NCBI RefSeq assembly: GCF_013410665.1
Contig: NZ_JACCFM010000001.1
Location: 1-64,000 of the forward strand
Direction: 5' to 3'
DNA: 64,000 nt
From: Leifsonia psychrotolerans
GTDB taxonomy: Bacteria; Actinomycetota; Actinomycetes; Actinomycetales; Microbacteriaceae
Part shown: one piece after another, positions 56,925 through 64,000 of the stretch
How the letters are laid out: the number at the start of each line of letters is the position of its first letter
How positions within the stretch are numbered: the first letter of the stretch is position 1
The notes under the pieces: model-generated
Told to the model about the DNA's origin: nothing
Seen by the model: only the letters and a program-made list of their open reading frames with translations
Database searches by the model: none
Position numbers and translations under genes: made by a program

Positions 56925-56955
56925 GGGCGTTGTCATTGTGACAGCGCCCTTTTTT
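56925..56955 (+). terminator. Rho-independent terminator upstream of the HNH gene
   Basis: Stem GGGCGTTGTCA/TGACAGCGCCC (one G-U pair), loop TTG, then six T. It lies between the NlpC/P60 hairpin and the HNH start, with no coding frame immediately before it, so it ends either read-through transcription or a short RNA begun after 56837. Confidence 0.82.
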
Positions 56956-56995
56956 GTTGCCTGGAAGTCGTTCGGCCGTTGTCGAGAGGGAGCGC

Positions 56996-57493
56996 ATGCG
57001 CACGCTGATACTCAACGCGGGGTATGAGCCCCTCGCCGTCGTCTCGTTCAAGCGGGCACTGATTCTGGTCCTGAACGACAAGGCGACAATCGTGGAACGC
57101 GACGAGGGGCATCCGGTCTGGACCTCATCCGGCAGCTGGGACCGCCCGAGCGTGATTCTGCTGACCCGTTACGTGCGGCTGCCCCGCTCACGGGTGTCAC
57201 CCGTGAGCCGCCGGGGGGTGCTGCGTCGGGACGATCACCGCTGCTGTTACTGCGGGAAAACGGCAAACACCATTGACCACGTTCTTCCGCGGTCGCGGGG
57301 CGGGCGCGACACCTGGGACAATCTGGTGGCCTGCTGCCTGCGCTGCAACAACCAGAAGAGCAATCAGACTCCGGCCGAGATGGGCTGGGGGATGCTGTAC
57401 CGCCCGGCGGTGCCGCACGGCGCGGTGTGGGTGGTGCGCGGCGCAGAGAGCCCGCAGTCGCAGTGGGACGAGTACCTGGCGCGCGCCGCATAA
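56996..57493 (+). CDS. HNH endonuclease
   Basis: 165-aa protein of the HNH_5 family that is common and syntenic in actinobacteria. N-terminal MRTLILNAGYEPLAVVSFKR and, in the C-terminal half, the zinc/HNH core RDDHRCCYCGKTANTIDHVL, PRSRGGRDTWDNLVACCLRC and NNQKSN. ATG at 56996 has GAGAGGG upstream. A role in DNA or RNA repair is plausible but not proven. Confidence 0.92.
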   Translation: MRTLILNAGYEPLAVVSFKRALILVLNDKATIVERDEGHPVWTSSGSWDRPSVILLTRYVRLPRSRVSPVSRRGVLRRDDHRCCYCGKTANTIDHVLPRSRGGRDTWDNLVACCLRCNNQKSNQTPAEMGWGMLYRPAVPHGAVWVVRGAESPQSQWDEYLARAA

Positions 57494-57611
57494 TCCACCA
57501 AACCTTGAACATTCGAGTGAGACTTTCCCCGTTCGAGGGGCATGAAATTGAGCGCAGTCTCGCGTAACGTGGAGGAGTCCACCCAACGTCAGACCAGCTG
57601 AGGATTGCCTT

Positions 57612-58562
57612 TTGACTACGCCCGGCCCGTCTGAATCTCTCGAGAGTGCGCACGCCCTTCCGTCACGACGGGAATTGCGAGCACAACGGGAGGCGGCGGA
57701 AGCCGGGAAAGCCGAGCCGGTTGCGCAGATCGCTACTGAGCATGTCGCTGCCCAGTCTGTCGAGCCAGTCGCCTCTGGTGTCGTGCCACCGGTCGCACCG
57801 CGGCAGCGCGCGATGCCCTCGCGCCGCACGCGGCGCCGCAGCCCTGTCACGGTCGTGGCGGCGCTCGTCGCCATTCCGGCGCTCTTCTTGACGGCGGGCC
57901 TTCCGGCCTACGCGTTCGCTCCGAACTCGGTCGATGGTGTGAACGCTGCAACCGCGGGACATCTGCGGTCGCAGAGTGAGGCGCAGGATCTCGTTGTCGC
58001 CAGCGGCGCATCCCACCTCGCGGTCGCGCGTGACACCTTCTCCGCCACGTCGGTCGAAGAGCTCGCGCTGAGCGCAGCGGAACGGCAGCGGGAGGCCTCG
58101 GCAGCTGCCGCTCGGGCGGCCGTCGCCGAGTACAAGGCCACGGGCATCCGGGTTGAGGGCGACGACTATCCGTGGGCCTTTGACGCCACCGAGAGCCAGG
58201 GTGGCGGTCTCTCTCCGCTCGGCTATTACTACCGCGAGTGTGTTGACTTCGTGGCGTGGCGACTCAACCGCGACGCCGGTGCAAGCGCCGGTCCGTGGCG
58301 ATGGACCTGGAGCACGATGACTCCCGGTGGTGGCGATGCGTCAAACTGGGCCAGAGGCTGGGACAGCAAGGGTTGGATCACGAGCACGACACCGATGGTG
58401 GGCGCGGTGGCGTGGTTCAACTACAACCACGTCGCCTACGTGCAGTCGGTATCGGGTGATTCGGTGATGCTCGAGGAATACAACTGGATGGGCAGCCACA
58501 CGTATCACACCCGTACCGTGTCGGCCGGGGACGTTCCGTTGTATCTGTACCCGCCCGGGTAA
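57612..58562 (+). CDS. Exported CHAP-domain amidase
   Basis: 316-aa protein with a TTG start (GAGGAT upstream). Basic/proline-rich N-terminus, signal segment VVAALVAIPALFLTAGLPAY, an alanine-rich helix, and a C-terminal CHAP domain with catalytic Cys in YYYRECVDFVAWRLNRD and His in WFNYNHVAYVQSVSGDSVML, ending YLYPPG. Probable peptidoglycan amidase or endopeptidase. The signal region resembles the NlpC/P60 protein two genes upstream (YAFAP then NSVDGV or GSTDTQ), suggesting shared origin and function. Confidence 0.9.
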   Translation: MTTPGPSESLESAHALPSRRELRAQREAAEAGKAEPVAQIATEHVAAQSVEPVASGVVPPVAPRQRAMPSRRTRRRSPVTVVAALVAIPALFLTAGLPAYAFAPNSVDGVNAATAGHLRSQSEAQDLVVASGASHLAVARDTFSATSVEELALSAAERQREASAAAARAAVAEYKATGIRVEGDDYPWAFDATESQGGGLSPLGYYYRECVDFVAWRLNRDAGASAGPWRWTWSTMTPGGGDASNWARGWDSKGWITSTTPMVGAVAWFNYNHVAYVQSVSGDSVMLEEYNWMGSHTYHTRTVSAGDVPLYLYPPG

Positions 58563-58565
58563 CCG

Positions 58566-60464
58566 CTAAACTTTCTTGGTCAGCCTCTGTAGCTCAATGG
58601 AAGAGCAGTTCCGTCCTAAGGAAAGGGTTGGGGGTTCGAGTCCCTCCAGGGGCACCAGAGAACGCTTACTAGAACCATGGACCGAATCCATGCCTTCTCG
58701 TAAGTCTTCTCCGGTATCAGGCGTAAGAGCGTCGTCGCTAGACGGCGCTTTTTCTATTGCGCTCGTGAGTTCGAACGTTCGTTCGGCAGCCCATGCCGAT
58801 TGGGCGTCCATGAGTAGTCGGACTGGTTCGCCGAGCTCAGATTCTGCGCGATCTTTGTCCATTACCCAGATACGAGTGAAGATCGCCTGGTTGAGTCGGC
58901 GGCGCATCTCGTCGCTGGCGTTCTTGTAGAGCTCATAAGGGTCGGTGAGCAATTCCAGCCATCCTCTGATGTAGTCGGCTCCGACCGAGAGGTCGTCGAC
59001 GATGGTTTCGAGTTGTGCTTGAACCTGGTCTCGCTCGCGTTCTATCGCCCGAATTCTCTCGCGTGCCTTGGCGCTCGCCATGCCGCCATCGGAGACGAGG
59101 TCGATGAGATTGTCTGCCTTCACGGACAGTCGCTTGAGGTTCTGAGTGAGTTGTGCCCGGAGCTGCCGCTGGATGCCTGCCTGGTCGTTGAGCGCTTCGT
59201 CGATAGCGCCCCTCACGTACTGGATGAACTCCGGTCGAAGCTGCACCGTTCGGTAATGATCGATGACCGCATCATCGACAAGGTCGAAGGCGAGATGACG
59301 AGAGTCGCATCGGCCTTCCTGCCGCCCGCGGCAGAAGAAGTAGAAGTACTCGGCCTTATTCCGTCCAACCGAGCGTTGGATGATCATGCGACTGTCGGGG
59401 ATCCCGCGCTCTACATAACATTCGCCGCACCAGATGGATCCCTTGAGGTAGTGCGGGTGGATGCGCTTTCGCTCCCCGGCGCGTCCGGTCGCTTCAAGTC
59501 GCTGCTGGATCCGCTCAAATAGATCACGATCGATAAGCGCAGGGTGCCTGCCCTCATACCCCTCGCCTTGGTAGATGATGTCACCGACGTAGTAGCGGTC
59601 CCGGAGCATGCGCGACATCTTCGAGGTGGAAATCGGCCCGGCTGGTCGACGGGCAGTTGCCCGGGTTACGAGCCCTCGATCGGTGAGCTCCTCGACGATG
59701 TCATCCATCGTGAACTCCCCGGTGTCGTACATCTGGAAGGCGAGTTTGACGAAGGGGGCTCGTTCCTCGTCGATGGCGACTGACCGAAACTCACGCCCTT
59801 CGATGCGCTCGATGGTGTTGAAGTATCCGAGCGGTGCTTTTCCGAGCGTCCCTCCGTTCTTGGCCTTCTGCCCCATCTTGTAAGCAATATCGGCCCCGTC
59901 CTCTCGCGACCGGTACTCATTGAACGCGGACAGGATGCCGTGCATAAGTTGCCCGACAGGGGTAGCGTCGATCGACTCCGTGGCGGAGATAAGCTCGACG
60001 CCGCGTTTCTGAAGATCAGCCATGACGACGGCGTCGTCGATGCGGTTGCGCGCGAAACGGGAGAGCTTGTAGACGATGACGTAATCGACGTCGCGGTCGC
60101 GGCGGATGCGCTCCAACATTTGCTGGAAAGCGACACGTTTGGTCATCTCAGTGGCGGAGCGCCCCGGCTCGACGTACTCGGCAACGATGGTGATGCCGAG
60201 CTGGTCAGCTTTGCGTTGGCAGGACACGCGCTGGGCTGGGATGGAGATACCTTCGGGGTCGTAGTCCGTGTTGACTTGCCCCTTGGATGACACGCGGAGG
60301 TAGACGACTGCGCGTGAACCAGAAGGCACGGTGGCCATCATGAGCGGATTGCTCCCGGTTTCAAGCTCGTCTTCGTCGATCTCGAGTAGCTCGGGATGCG
60401 CAGCGCGTAGCGGTGGGGGCGCGGCAGCGAATGCGCTCGGGTAAGGGTGTTCGGGCAGGTTCAT
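58566..60464 (-). CDS. Large serine recombinase (integrase) of the integrative element
   Basis: 632-aa site-specific recombinase. N-terminal resolvase domain with the nucleophile in VVYLRVSSKGQ (Ser59) and the arginine motif EYVEPGRSATEMTKRVAFQQ; recombinase domain (PLGYFNTIERIEGREFRSVA); zinc ribbon with paired cysteines in IWCGECYVERG and FCRGRQEGRC; coiled-coil IRAIERERDQVQAQLETIVD. Start ATG 60464 has AAGGAGG; the frame extends to 60506. The last ~30 codons are read antisense through the whole tRNA-Arg gene (VPLEGLEPPTLSLGRNCSSI) into chromosomal DNA, stopping at 58566. Catalyses integration/excision at the tRNA 3' end. Confidence 0.9.
   Translation of the reverse strand: MNLPEHPYPSAFAAAPPPLRAAHPELLEIDEDELETGSNPLMMATVPSGSRAVVYLRVSSKGQVNTDYDPEGISIPAQRVSCQRKADQLGITIVAEYVEPGRSATEMTKRVAFQQMLERIRRDRDVDYVIVYKLSRFARNRIDDAVVMADLQKRGVELISATESIDATPVGQLMHGILSAFNEYRSREDGADIAYKMGQKAKNGGTLGKAPLGYFNTIERIEGREFRSVAIDEERAPFVKLAFQMYDTGEFTMDDIVEELTDRGLVTRATARRPAGPISTSKMSRMLRDRYYVGDIIYQGEGYEGRHPALIDRDLFERIQQRLEATGRAGERKRIHPHYLKGSIWCGECYVERGIPDSRMIIQRSVGRNKAEYFYFFCRGRQEGRCDSRHLAFDLVDDAVIDHYRTVQLRPEFIQYVRGAIDEALNDQAGIQRQLRAQLTQNLKRLSVKADNLIDLVSDGGMASAKARERIRAIERERDQVQAQLETIVDDLSVGADYIRGWLELLTDPYELYKNASDEMRRRLNQAIFTRIWVMDKDRAESELGEPVRLLMDAQSAWAAERTFELTSAIEKAPSSDDALTPDTGEDLREGMDSVHGSSKRSLVPLEGLEPPTLSLGRNCSSIELQRLTKKV
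58583..58657 (+). tRNA. tRNA-Arg(CCT)
   Basis: 75-nt tRNA with encoded CCA: acceptor GCCTCTG/CAGGGGC, D arm GCTC-AATGGAA-GAGC, anticodon loop GTCCTAA with anticodon CCT at 58615-58617, T arm GGGGG-TTCGAGT-CCCTC. Two oddities: the anticodon stem has a G-A mismatch at its outer end, and the D loop is short. Integration target of the element to the right. Confidence 0.9.
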
Positions 60465-60673
60465 GGCTGCCCTCCTTTCAGATCGAAGAGGGCAGCCTCG
60501 AGCCACGAGATGCTTCTGTGGTTTCGAGAGAGTGGTGATGGAGTAGGCGCCCCGTGATTTTGCGGGCCAGGGCGCGTGCCCGATGCGTGACGTGGCATCG
60601 TGTGCGTTCTCCGTTTACCTTCCAATTTTACCTCGTTAGGCCCGATTTTCCGGGCCTGTTGACTATTCCGCAT
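60461..60673 (-). CDS. Possible small protein coupled to the recombinase
   Basis: 70-codon frame whose stop overlaps the recombinase ATG (ATGA), in the otherwise gene-free 279-bp spacer 60465-60743. Start ATG at 60673 has a weak GAAGAG upstream. Sequence is basic and Pro/His-rich, ending SWLEAALFDLKGGQP, and shows no domain. The same spacer holds a hairpin AGGCCCG/CGGGCCT at 60638-60657. May be only a leader of the recombinase mRNA. Confidence 0.3.
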   Translation of the reverse strand: MRNSQQARKIGPNEVKLEGKRRTHTMPRHASGTRPGPQNHGAPTPSPLSRNHRSISWLEAALFDLKGGQP

Positions 60674-60743
60674 CGCTCTTCGTCTGCTGTGCGCGAACGC
60701 GGCTTGGGGTGATGTCTGATTCAACTCGGGGGTAGCTGGGCCG

Positions 60744-61562
60744 CTATCTGTTGAAGGCATGGAGCAACCCATTCCGTTCGACGACGTCGTGCATCGTGCG
60801 CATCATCTCCTCGACGGCGTCGAGGTTGATTCGCACCGTTTCGGAGTCGAGACCATGGTCTGTGGCCCAGGATGAGAGTTCCGCCTCCCAGTCTGCGAGC
60901 GGCGTCAGTGCGCGCAGGGCTTCTTCTATTGTTCGGAAGCTGCCGACGTACGTCTCGTGGTAGCTCTCCATCAGGTTCGGGTCGGCGGCGTTGACGTCAG
61001 GGAGGGTGAGGAATGCCTTGAATGAGGTGCCGAAGAATTCATCGAGCGCCTCGAGCCGAGCTGTGAGAGCGATGATCTCCCGGGCATCAAGCGTGGCGGG
61101 GAGATACACGGTCACCGGGCCCGCTTGCGACTCGAGAACGGTACGGACAAGCACGCGGTCGAGGGTGGGCTCGAGGTGTTCGTTCATGAAGCGTCGGCCG
61201 CTGCCGGTGTTTTCACGCCGCACAAGGAAGGTGCCGAGCCAGTTGATCCAACGCCGCACTTCCGCTGGGGTGCTGGGTTCGCCGTAGTGCGGCAGGTATT
61301 CCTCGCGGAGGGCGAGGTAATTGCCCTGGCCGGTGTCGGCGAACCGGGCAAGCACACTGTCGTCGCCGACGGCCTGGCTGAGCGCTTCGGCGATAGCTCG
61401 GGCGGTATCAAGATGGACCTCGCGTTCTTGTCCGAGCGCTGCTGCGATTCCGGCTTCGATACGCTCGGGCAGGGACGGTGCGGTGTCGGACGTTGCCTGC
61501 GCTACCTCTTGCGAGAGCTCAGGCTCCGCCGGCATTGGGGTGCGGGGTTCGTGTTCGTTCAT
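60744..61562 (-). CDS. Unknown protein of the integrative element
   Basis: 272-aa soluble, acidic, helix-rich protein with no recognised domain. ATG at 61562 overlaps the upstream stop (ATGA) and follows AGGAGG. Notable segments: RRWINWLGTFLVRRENTGSG, VTVYLPATLDAREIIALTAR, LTPLADWEAELSSWATDHGL. Coupled to the 97-aa gene, so both may act together in replication or transfer of the element. Confidence 0.75.
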   Translation of the reverse strand: MNEHEPRTPMPAEPELSQEVAQATSDTAPSLPERIEAGIAAALGQEREVHLDTARAIAEALSQAVGDDSVLARFADTGQGNYLALREEYLPHYGEPSTPAEVRRWINWLGTFLVRRENTGSGRRFMNEHLEPTLDRVLVRTVLESQAGPVTVYLPATLDAREIIALTARLEALDEFFGTSFKAFLTLPDVNAADPNLMESYHETYVGSFRTIEEALRALTPLADWEAELSSWATDHGLDSETVRINLDAVEEMMRTMHDVVERNGLLHAFNR

Positions 61563-61852
61563 GACTGGCCTCCTGCGGTGAGGAGTATGTAGCGGCCGAG
61601 CGCGTCGACCCATCCCTCCTGCTCGAGCGGCACCCGAAGGGTGTTCAGCTCGTGAAGGGCTTCTTCGGCGTCCAAATGCCCGCTTGAGGCGAAGCGCTCC
61701 AAAGCAGTGCCAGCGCCGTCGTGAAGGCTGGCCGCGATGAGGCGCGCTAGCGTCTGGCTGCGTGCCTCGGGGTCGAGAGCGAGTCCGAGCTGGATGGTTT
61801 GCACGGCCCGGTTCGTTTCGTCCGGTGTCACTGTGAGAGTTGATGAGTTCAT
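61559..61852 (-). CDS. Small unknown protein of the integrative element
   Basis: 97-aa protein (LTVTPDETNRAVQTIQLGLA, HDGAGTALERFASSGHLDAE) with mixed helices and no family match. Start ATG 61852 preceded by AAAGGAGG. Stop overlaps the next gene; 18 bp after the relaxation-type protein. Could be an antirestriction or accessory factor, but no evidence. Confidence 0.7.
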   Translation of the reverse strand: MNSSTLTVTPDETNRAVQTIQLGLALDPEARSQTLARLIAASLHDGAGTALERFASSGHLDAEEALHELNTLRVPLEQEGWVDALGRYILLTAGGQS

Positions 61853-61870
61853 AATGTTTCCTCCTTTCGG

Positions 61871-62692
61871 TTAGGTGATGGTCGGCGGGTAGGGCGCCAG
61901 ATGGCGGAGCGCGTTTTCGATGGTGGTGACCCAGAACAGCTCGCTGTCGAGGCTCTCGTCGCCGAGGACGGTGGTGCGGATTTGGTCGGCACGAGTCTGC
62001 GTCGGGGTAATCCAGACCACGGCCGGGAACAGCCCACGGTGTCGTTGTTCGGTGCCGCTGCGTTCGTAGCGCTGGTAGGTGTGGCATTTTCGCAGCACAG
62101 CCGGCAGGTGTTCGGTGGCTTGGTCGACCTCGATGAATGAGTGCGTCTCGGTGGTCGCATCTGCGGTGACCGCGTAGAGGTCTGGTTTCAAGGTGAGCAC
62201 GCTGGTGCCGGTGCCGCTGAAGGTGCGCCAGCAGGCCGGTTCCGTTTTCAACTCCAGCAGCTCGAACTGGGTAGCGTGTGCGTGTTCTTTCAGCGTCACG
62301 CTAACTTCGGCGACGGCCAGCATGTGGGTGGCAAAGGTAAGCCCAGGTTCGTCGTATCGGCGGCGGATCGGGTCGCCGCGGCGGGCGCGGAGAAGCCGGT
62401 CGCCGGCTGCGCCGAGCTGCCAGATGGTCACGGCGGAGCCGTGCTTGATTCCGCCGACACGTCGTGCCAGCCGGGTGACGACGCCGTGCTCTTCCAGCCT
62501 TGTGAGCACTCGGGTGGTGCCACGGGTTGCGCCGCTCACGGTGATGTGAGGTCCGAGCGGTGCGGCTGGAAAGTGGAGGCGCTGGAGGTGGCGGGTGGTG
62601 AGCAGTCGGAACTGTTCCAGGTCTTTGAGGATGGCGATATCGCGCTCGGTCAGATGCTGCTCGAGGGCGCCGATGCGCTGCCGAATGTTCAT
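61871..62692 (-). CDS. Replication-relaxation family protein
   Basis: 273-aa member of the replication-relaxation family common on actinobacterial integrative elements. N-terminal winged-helix ERDIAILKDLEQFRLLTTRH with LTRLEEHGVVTRLARRVGG, followed by a nuclease-like domain (ELLELKTEPACWRTFSGTGT, LKPDLYAVTADATTETHSFI, EVDQATEHLPAVLRKCHTY) with the acidic/lysine pattern of a restriction-like fold. Thought to nick or process the origin of the element. ATG at 62692 with GGAGG. The 184 bp to the next gene contain nothing coding. Confidence 0.85.
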   Translation of the reverse strand: MNIRQRIGALEQHLTERDIAILKDLEQFRLLTTRHLQRLHFPAAPLGPHITVSGATRGTTRVLTRLEEHGVVTRLARRVGGIKHGSAVTIWQLGAAGDRLLRARRGDPIRRRYDEPGLTFATHMLAVAEVSVTLKEHAHATQFELLELKTEPACWRTFSGTGTSVLTLKPDLYAVTADATTETHSFIEVDQATEHLPAVLRKCHTYQRYERSGTEQRHRGLFPAVVWITPTQTRADQIRTTVLGDESLDSELFWVTTIENALRHLAPYPPTIT

Positions 62693-62876
62693 CGGAACCT
62701 CCGCGCAGCCGACCGCTGTTTGTCCCCTGCAACGCAGGGGGAGTCCCCGCCCACAGTGGTCGAAGACCGCCAGAACAGGGGCGAACGGGGTGGCGGGTGC
62801 TCGTCGTGATTGGAACATCGAGCGGATGACCGACCGGACACGATCTGTCTGTGGTCAGCACCGGCAAATGGCGGGT

Positions 62877-64000
62877 TCATGAGCGCCTCGGCTTCTGATG
62901 TGACGACCTCGCGGGCGCACTCTTCTCCGACTGATTCGTCGTCGGGGTTTCCGGTGTGACGTGAGGCTCGAGCGGGAGCGCCCCATACCGGTCTCGGCTC
63001 GCATCGCGGATCTGCTGGCTTGCACCGACTGCCGGTGCGGGTGGCAGGCTGGCGGCGGAGCACCATCCTGCGGGTATACCGCTGGCGATCAGGTGGGCGT
63101 AGATCTCGTACGGTGGGAGGGCTTGAAAATCTTCTGGTGACAGCACTGGCGCCATTCGCGCCATGTCGCGGGCATCGTCTGGGCCGAGTGCGAAGCACAA
63201 CTTGGTGCGGGCGTTCGTGTCGAACGCGGCGCGCATCGCGACAGGGAGCTGCCCGCGATATTGGTGCGCGAGATGCCAGGCGACGCCATACGAGCGCGAG
63301 GTGGCCAGGGCGTCGGCGATCGACGTCGGCAGATGGAGGTAGTTCTGCACCTCGTCGATGAAGACCATTCCGGGGCGCTTGGTTGGTTCCTTCTCGCTCG
63401 CCCGTTCCAGCGTCGCCATCCACAGTTCAGCGACGATGAGGCTACCGAGCAGCTTGGCCGCGCCGGTGCCGATGAGGGCATCGTTGAGCGGCACGAGAAC
63501 GGTGTTGCGTTCCCGGAAGACGTCGCGCAGGCGGAACCGTGGCCGGGGCTGCCCGAGCACGGCGACCAGTTGCTTTCGGAGTACGAGCTTACGAAGCTTG
63601 TTCAGGGGTGCGGCGATGGCGGCCGCGCGTTGCCCGGGGCGCATCTCTTCGAACTCGGCCCAGAACGTCGCCAGCGTCGGGTCGTCAGATACGGCGCTGA
63701 TCACCGGGCGACGGAAGGCGGCATCGGTGAGCAGACGCGGTAGATCGATCAGCGTGAACGGATCGGGCCGGTTCTGGCCTGCGCGGGCGAGTGAGAGCAA
63801 CGCGCCTTGAATCAAGTATTCGGTGCGTGGCCCCCAGCCGTCCTCGAAGACCGCAGCGAGAGCGGCAAGGATGCCGTCGACGACGATGTCAGGATCGCGG
63901 TCGCCGACATCGAGTGGGTTGAATCCGACCGGTCGTTCATCGGCGGCGTCAATAACCACGATGCGCTCCGCGGCCTCAATAGGGACGCGATCGAGGGTGC
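62877..64000 (-). CDS. Conjugative coupling ATPase (VirD4/TraG-like), N-terminus outside window
   Basis: Partial frame of 374 codons, open to the right window edge, representing the C-terminal part of a type IV coupling protein that pumps DNA through the conjugation channel. Visible: VVIDAADERPVGFNPLDVGD, Walker B region KRPGMVFIDEVQNYLHLPTS, VAWHLAHQYRGQLPVAMRAA and FALGPDDARDMARMAPVLSP. The Walker A motif must lie further right. The tail beyond residue ~320 is disordered. Marks the element as probably conjugative rather than only mobilisable. Confidence 0.88.
   Translation of the reverse strand, partial: TLDRVPIEAAERIVVIDAADERPVGFNPLDVGDRDPDIVVDGILAALAAVFEDGWGPRTEYLIQGALLSLARAGQNRPDPFTLIDLPRLLTDAAFRRPVISAVSDDPTLATFWAEFEEMRPGQRAAAIAAPLNKLRKLVLRKQLVAVLGQPRPRFRLRDVFRERNTVLVPLNDALIGTGAAKLLGSLIVAELWMATLERASEKEPTKRPGMVFIDEVQNYLHLPTSIADALATSRSYGVAWHLAHQYRGQLPVAMRAAFDTNARTKLCFALGPDDARDMARMAPVLSPEDFQALPPYEIYAHLIASGIPAGWCSAASLPPAPAVGASQQIRDASRDRYGALPLEPHVTPETPTTNQSEKSAPARSSHQKPRRS

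Larger units (their letters stand above)
58583..64000. mobile_element. Left end of an integrative (conjugative) element at tRNA-Arg
   Basis: A serine recombinase abutting a tRNA gene, a replication-relaxation-type protein and a conjugation coupling ATPase in one leftward block define an integrative element of the actinobacterial type. The left boundary is the tRNA-Arg 3' region; the right end lies beyond the window, so size and full gene content are unknown. No second tRNA-3'-end copy (attR/attL partner) is visible in the window. Confidence 0.8.

Overview
The window looks like chromosome from a high-GC actinobacterium, most likely family Microbacteriaceae. The evidence is a fused ispD-ispF gene, mycothiol-dependent formaldehyde detoxification, an XPB-type helicase next to its helicase-associated partner, a WXG100 protein, GTG and TTG starts, a groEL without groES preceded by CIRCE elements, and several actinobacterial families of unknown function (DUF3027, DUF3048, DUF3263, DUF4032). 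Genus assignment is inference; no 16S rRNA gene is present.

Layout. 0-6.5 kb: isoprenoid, tRNA-charging and rRNA-methylation genes (ispDF-cysS-rlmB, overlapping stops and starts), an intergenic repeat array, DUF4032 and a NYN nuclease-like gene. 6.6-14.5 kb is accessory: a secreted HNH protein, a NERD-domain protein, a small membrane protein and the front half of a UvrD-type helicase. That helicase is cut short where a NaeI-type restriction-modification island begins (m5C methyltransferase, NaeI-like endonuclease, broken vsr gene). Two further gene remnants and DUF1294 follow. 14.7-21 kb: a catabolic cluster (two flavoproteins, a small 2Fe-2S protein, a DapA-family lyase, an XRE-cupin regulator and an NhaC-type transporter) that resembles D-hydroxyproline or other imino/amino acid oxidation. 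21-27.5 kb: a lipoprotein, mycothiol-dependent formaldehyde dehydrogenase with a metallo-beta-lactamase partner, malate dehydrogenase, a MsmK/UgpC-type ATPase, a DsbA-like protein and tRNA-Thr.

27.6-32.3 kb: a LacI-type regulator diverges from an amino-acid ABC transporter with a glutamine-amidotransferase-like gene; a perfect-arm LacI-type operator lies between them. 32-39 kb: small membrane proteins, a YdcZ-type permease, nitroreductase, MsrB, LytR-C protein, cold shock protein, DUF3048 lipoprotein and groEL behind two tandem CIRCE sites. 39.2-40 kb is a second large repeat array, followed by a DUF222-HNH protein. 42-48.6 kb: WXG100 protein, a two-component system, a ferredoxin-reductase-type flavoprotein, folP and a RibD-like reductase. 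48.6-58.6 kb: XPB helicase pair, cold shock and DUF3027 genes, serC, a DtxR regulator, two exported cell-wall hydrolase-like proteins (NlpC/P60 and CHAP) and an HNH protein.

From 58.6 kb to the right edge is the left end of an integrative element inserted at tRNA-Arg(CCT). It carries a large serine recombinase whose reading frame runs through the tRNA gene, two unknown proteins, a replication-relaxation protein and a conjugative coupling ATPase cut by the window edge. A palindromic repeat built on GGTCTCGACAAGCTCGACC occurs at five intergenic loci and is the most striking non-coding signal of the window.
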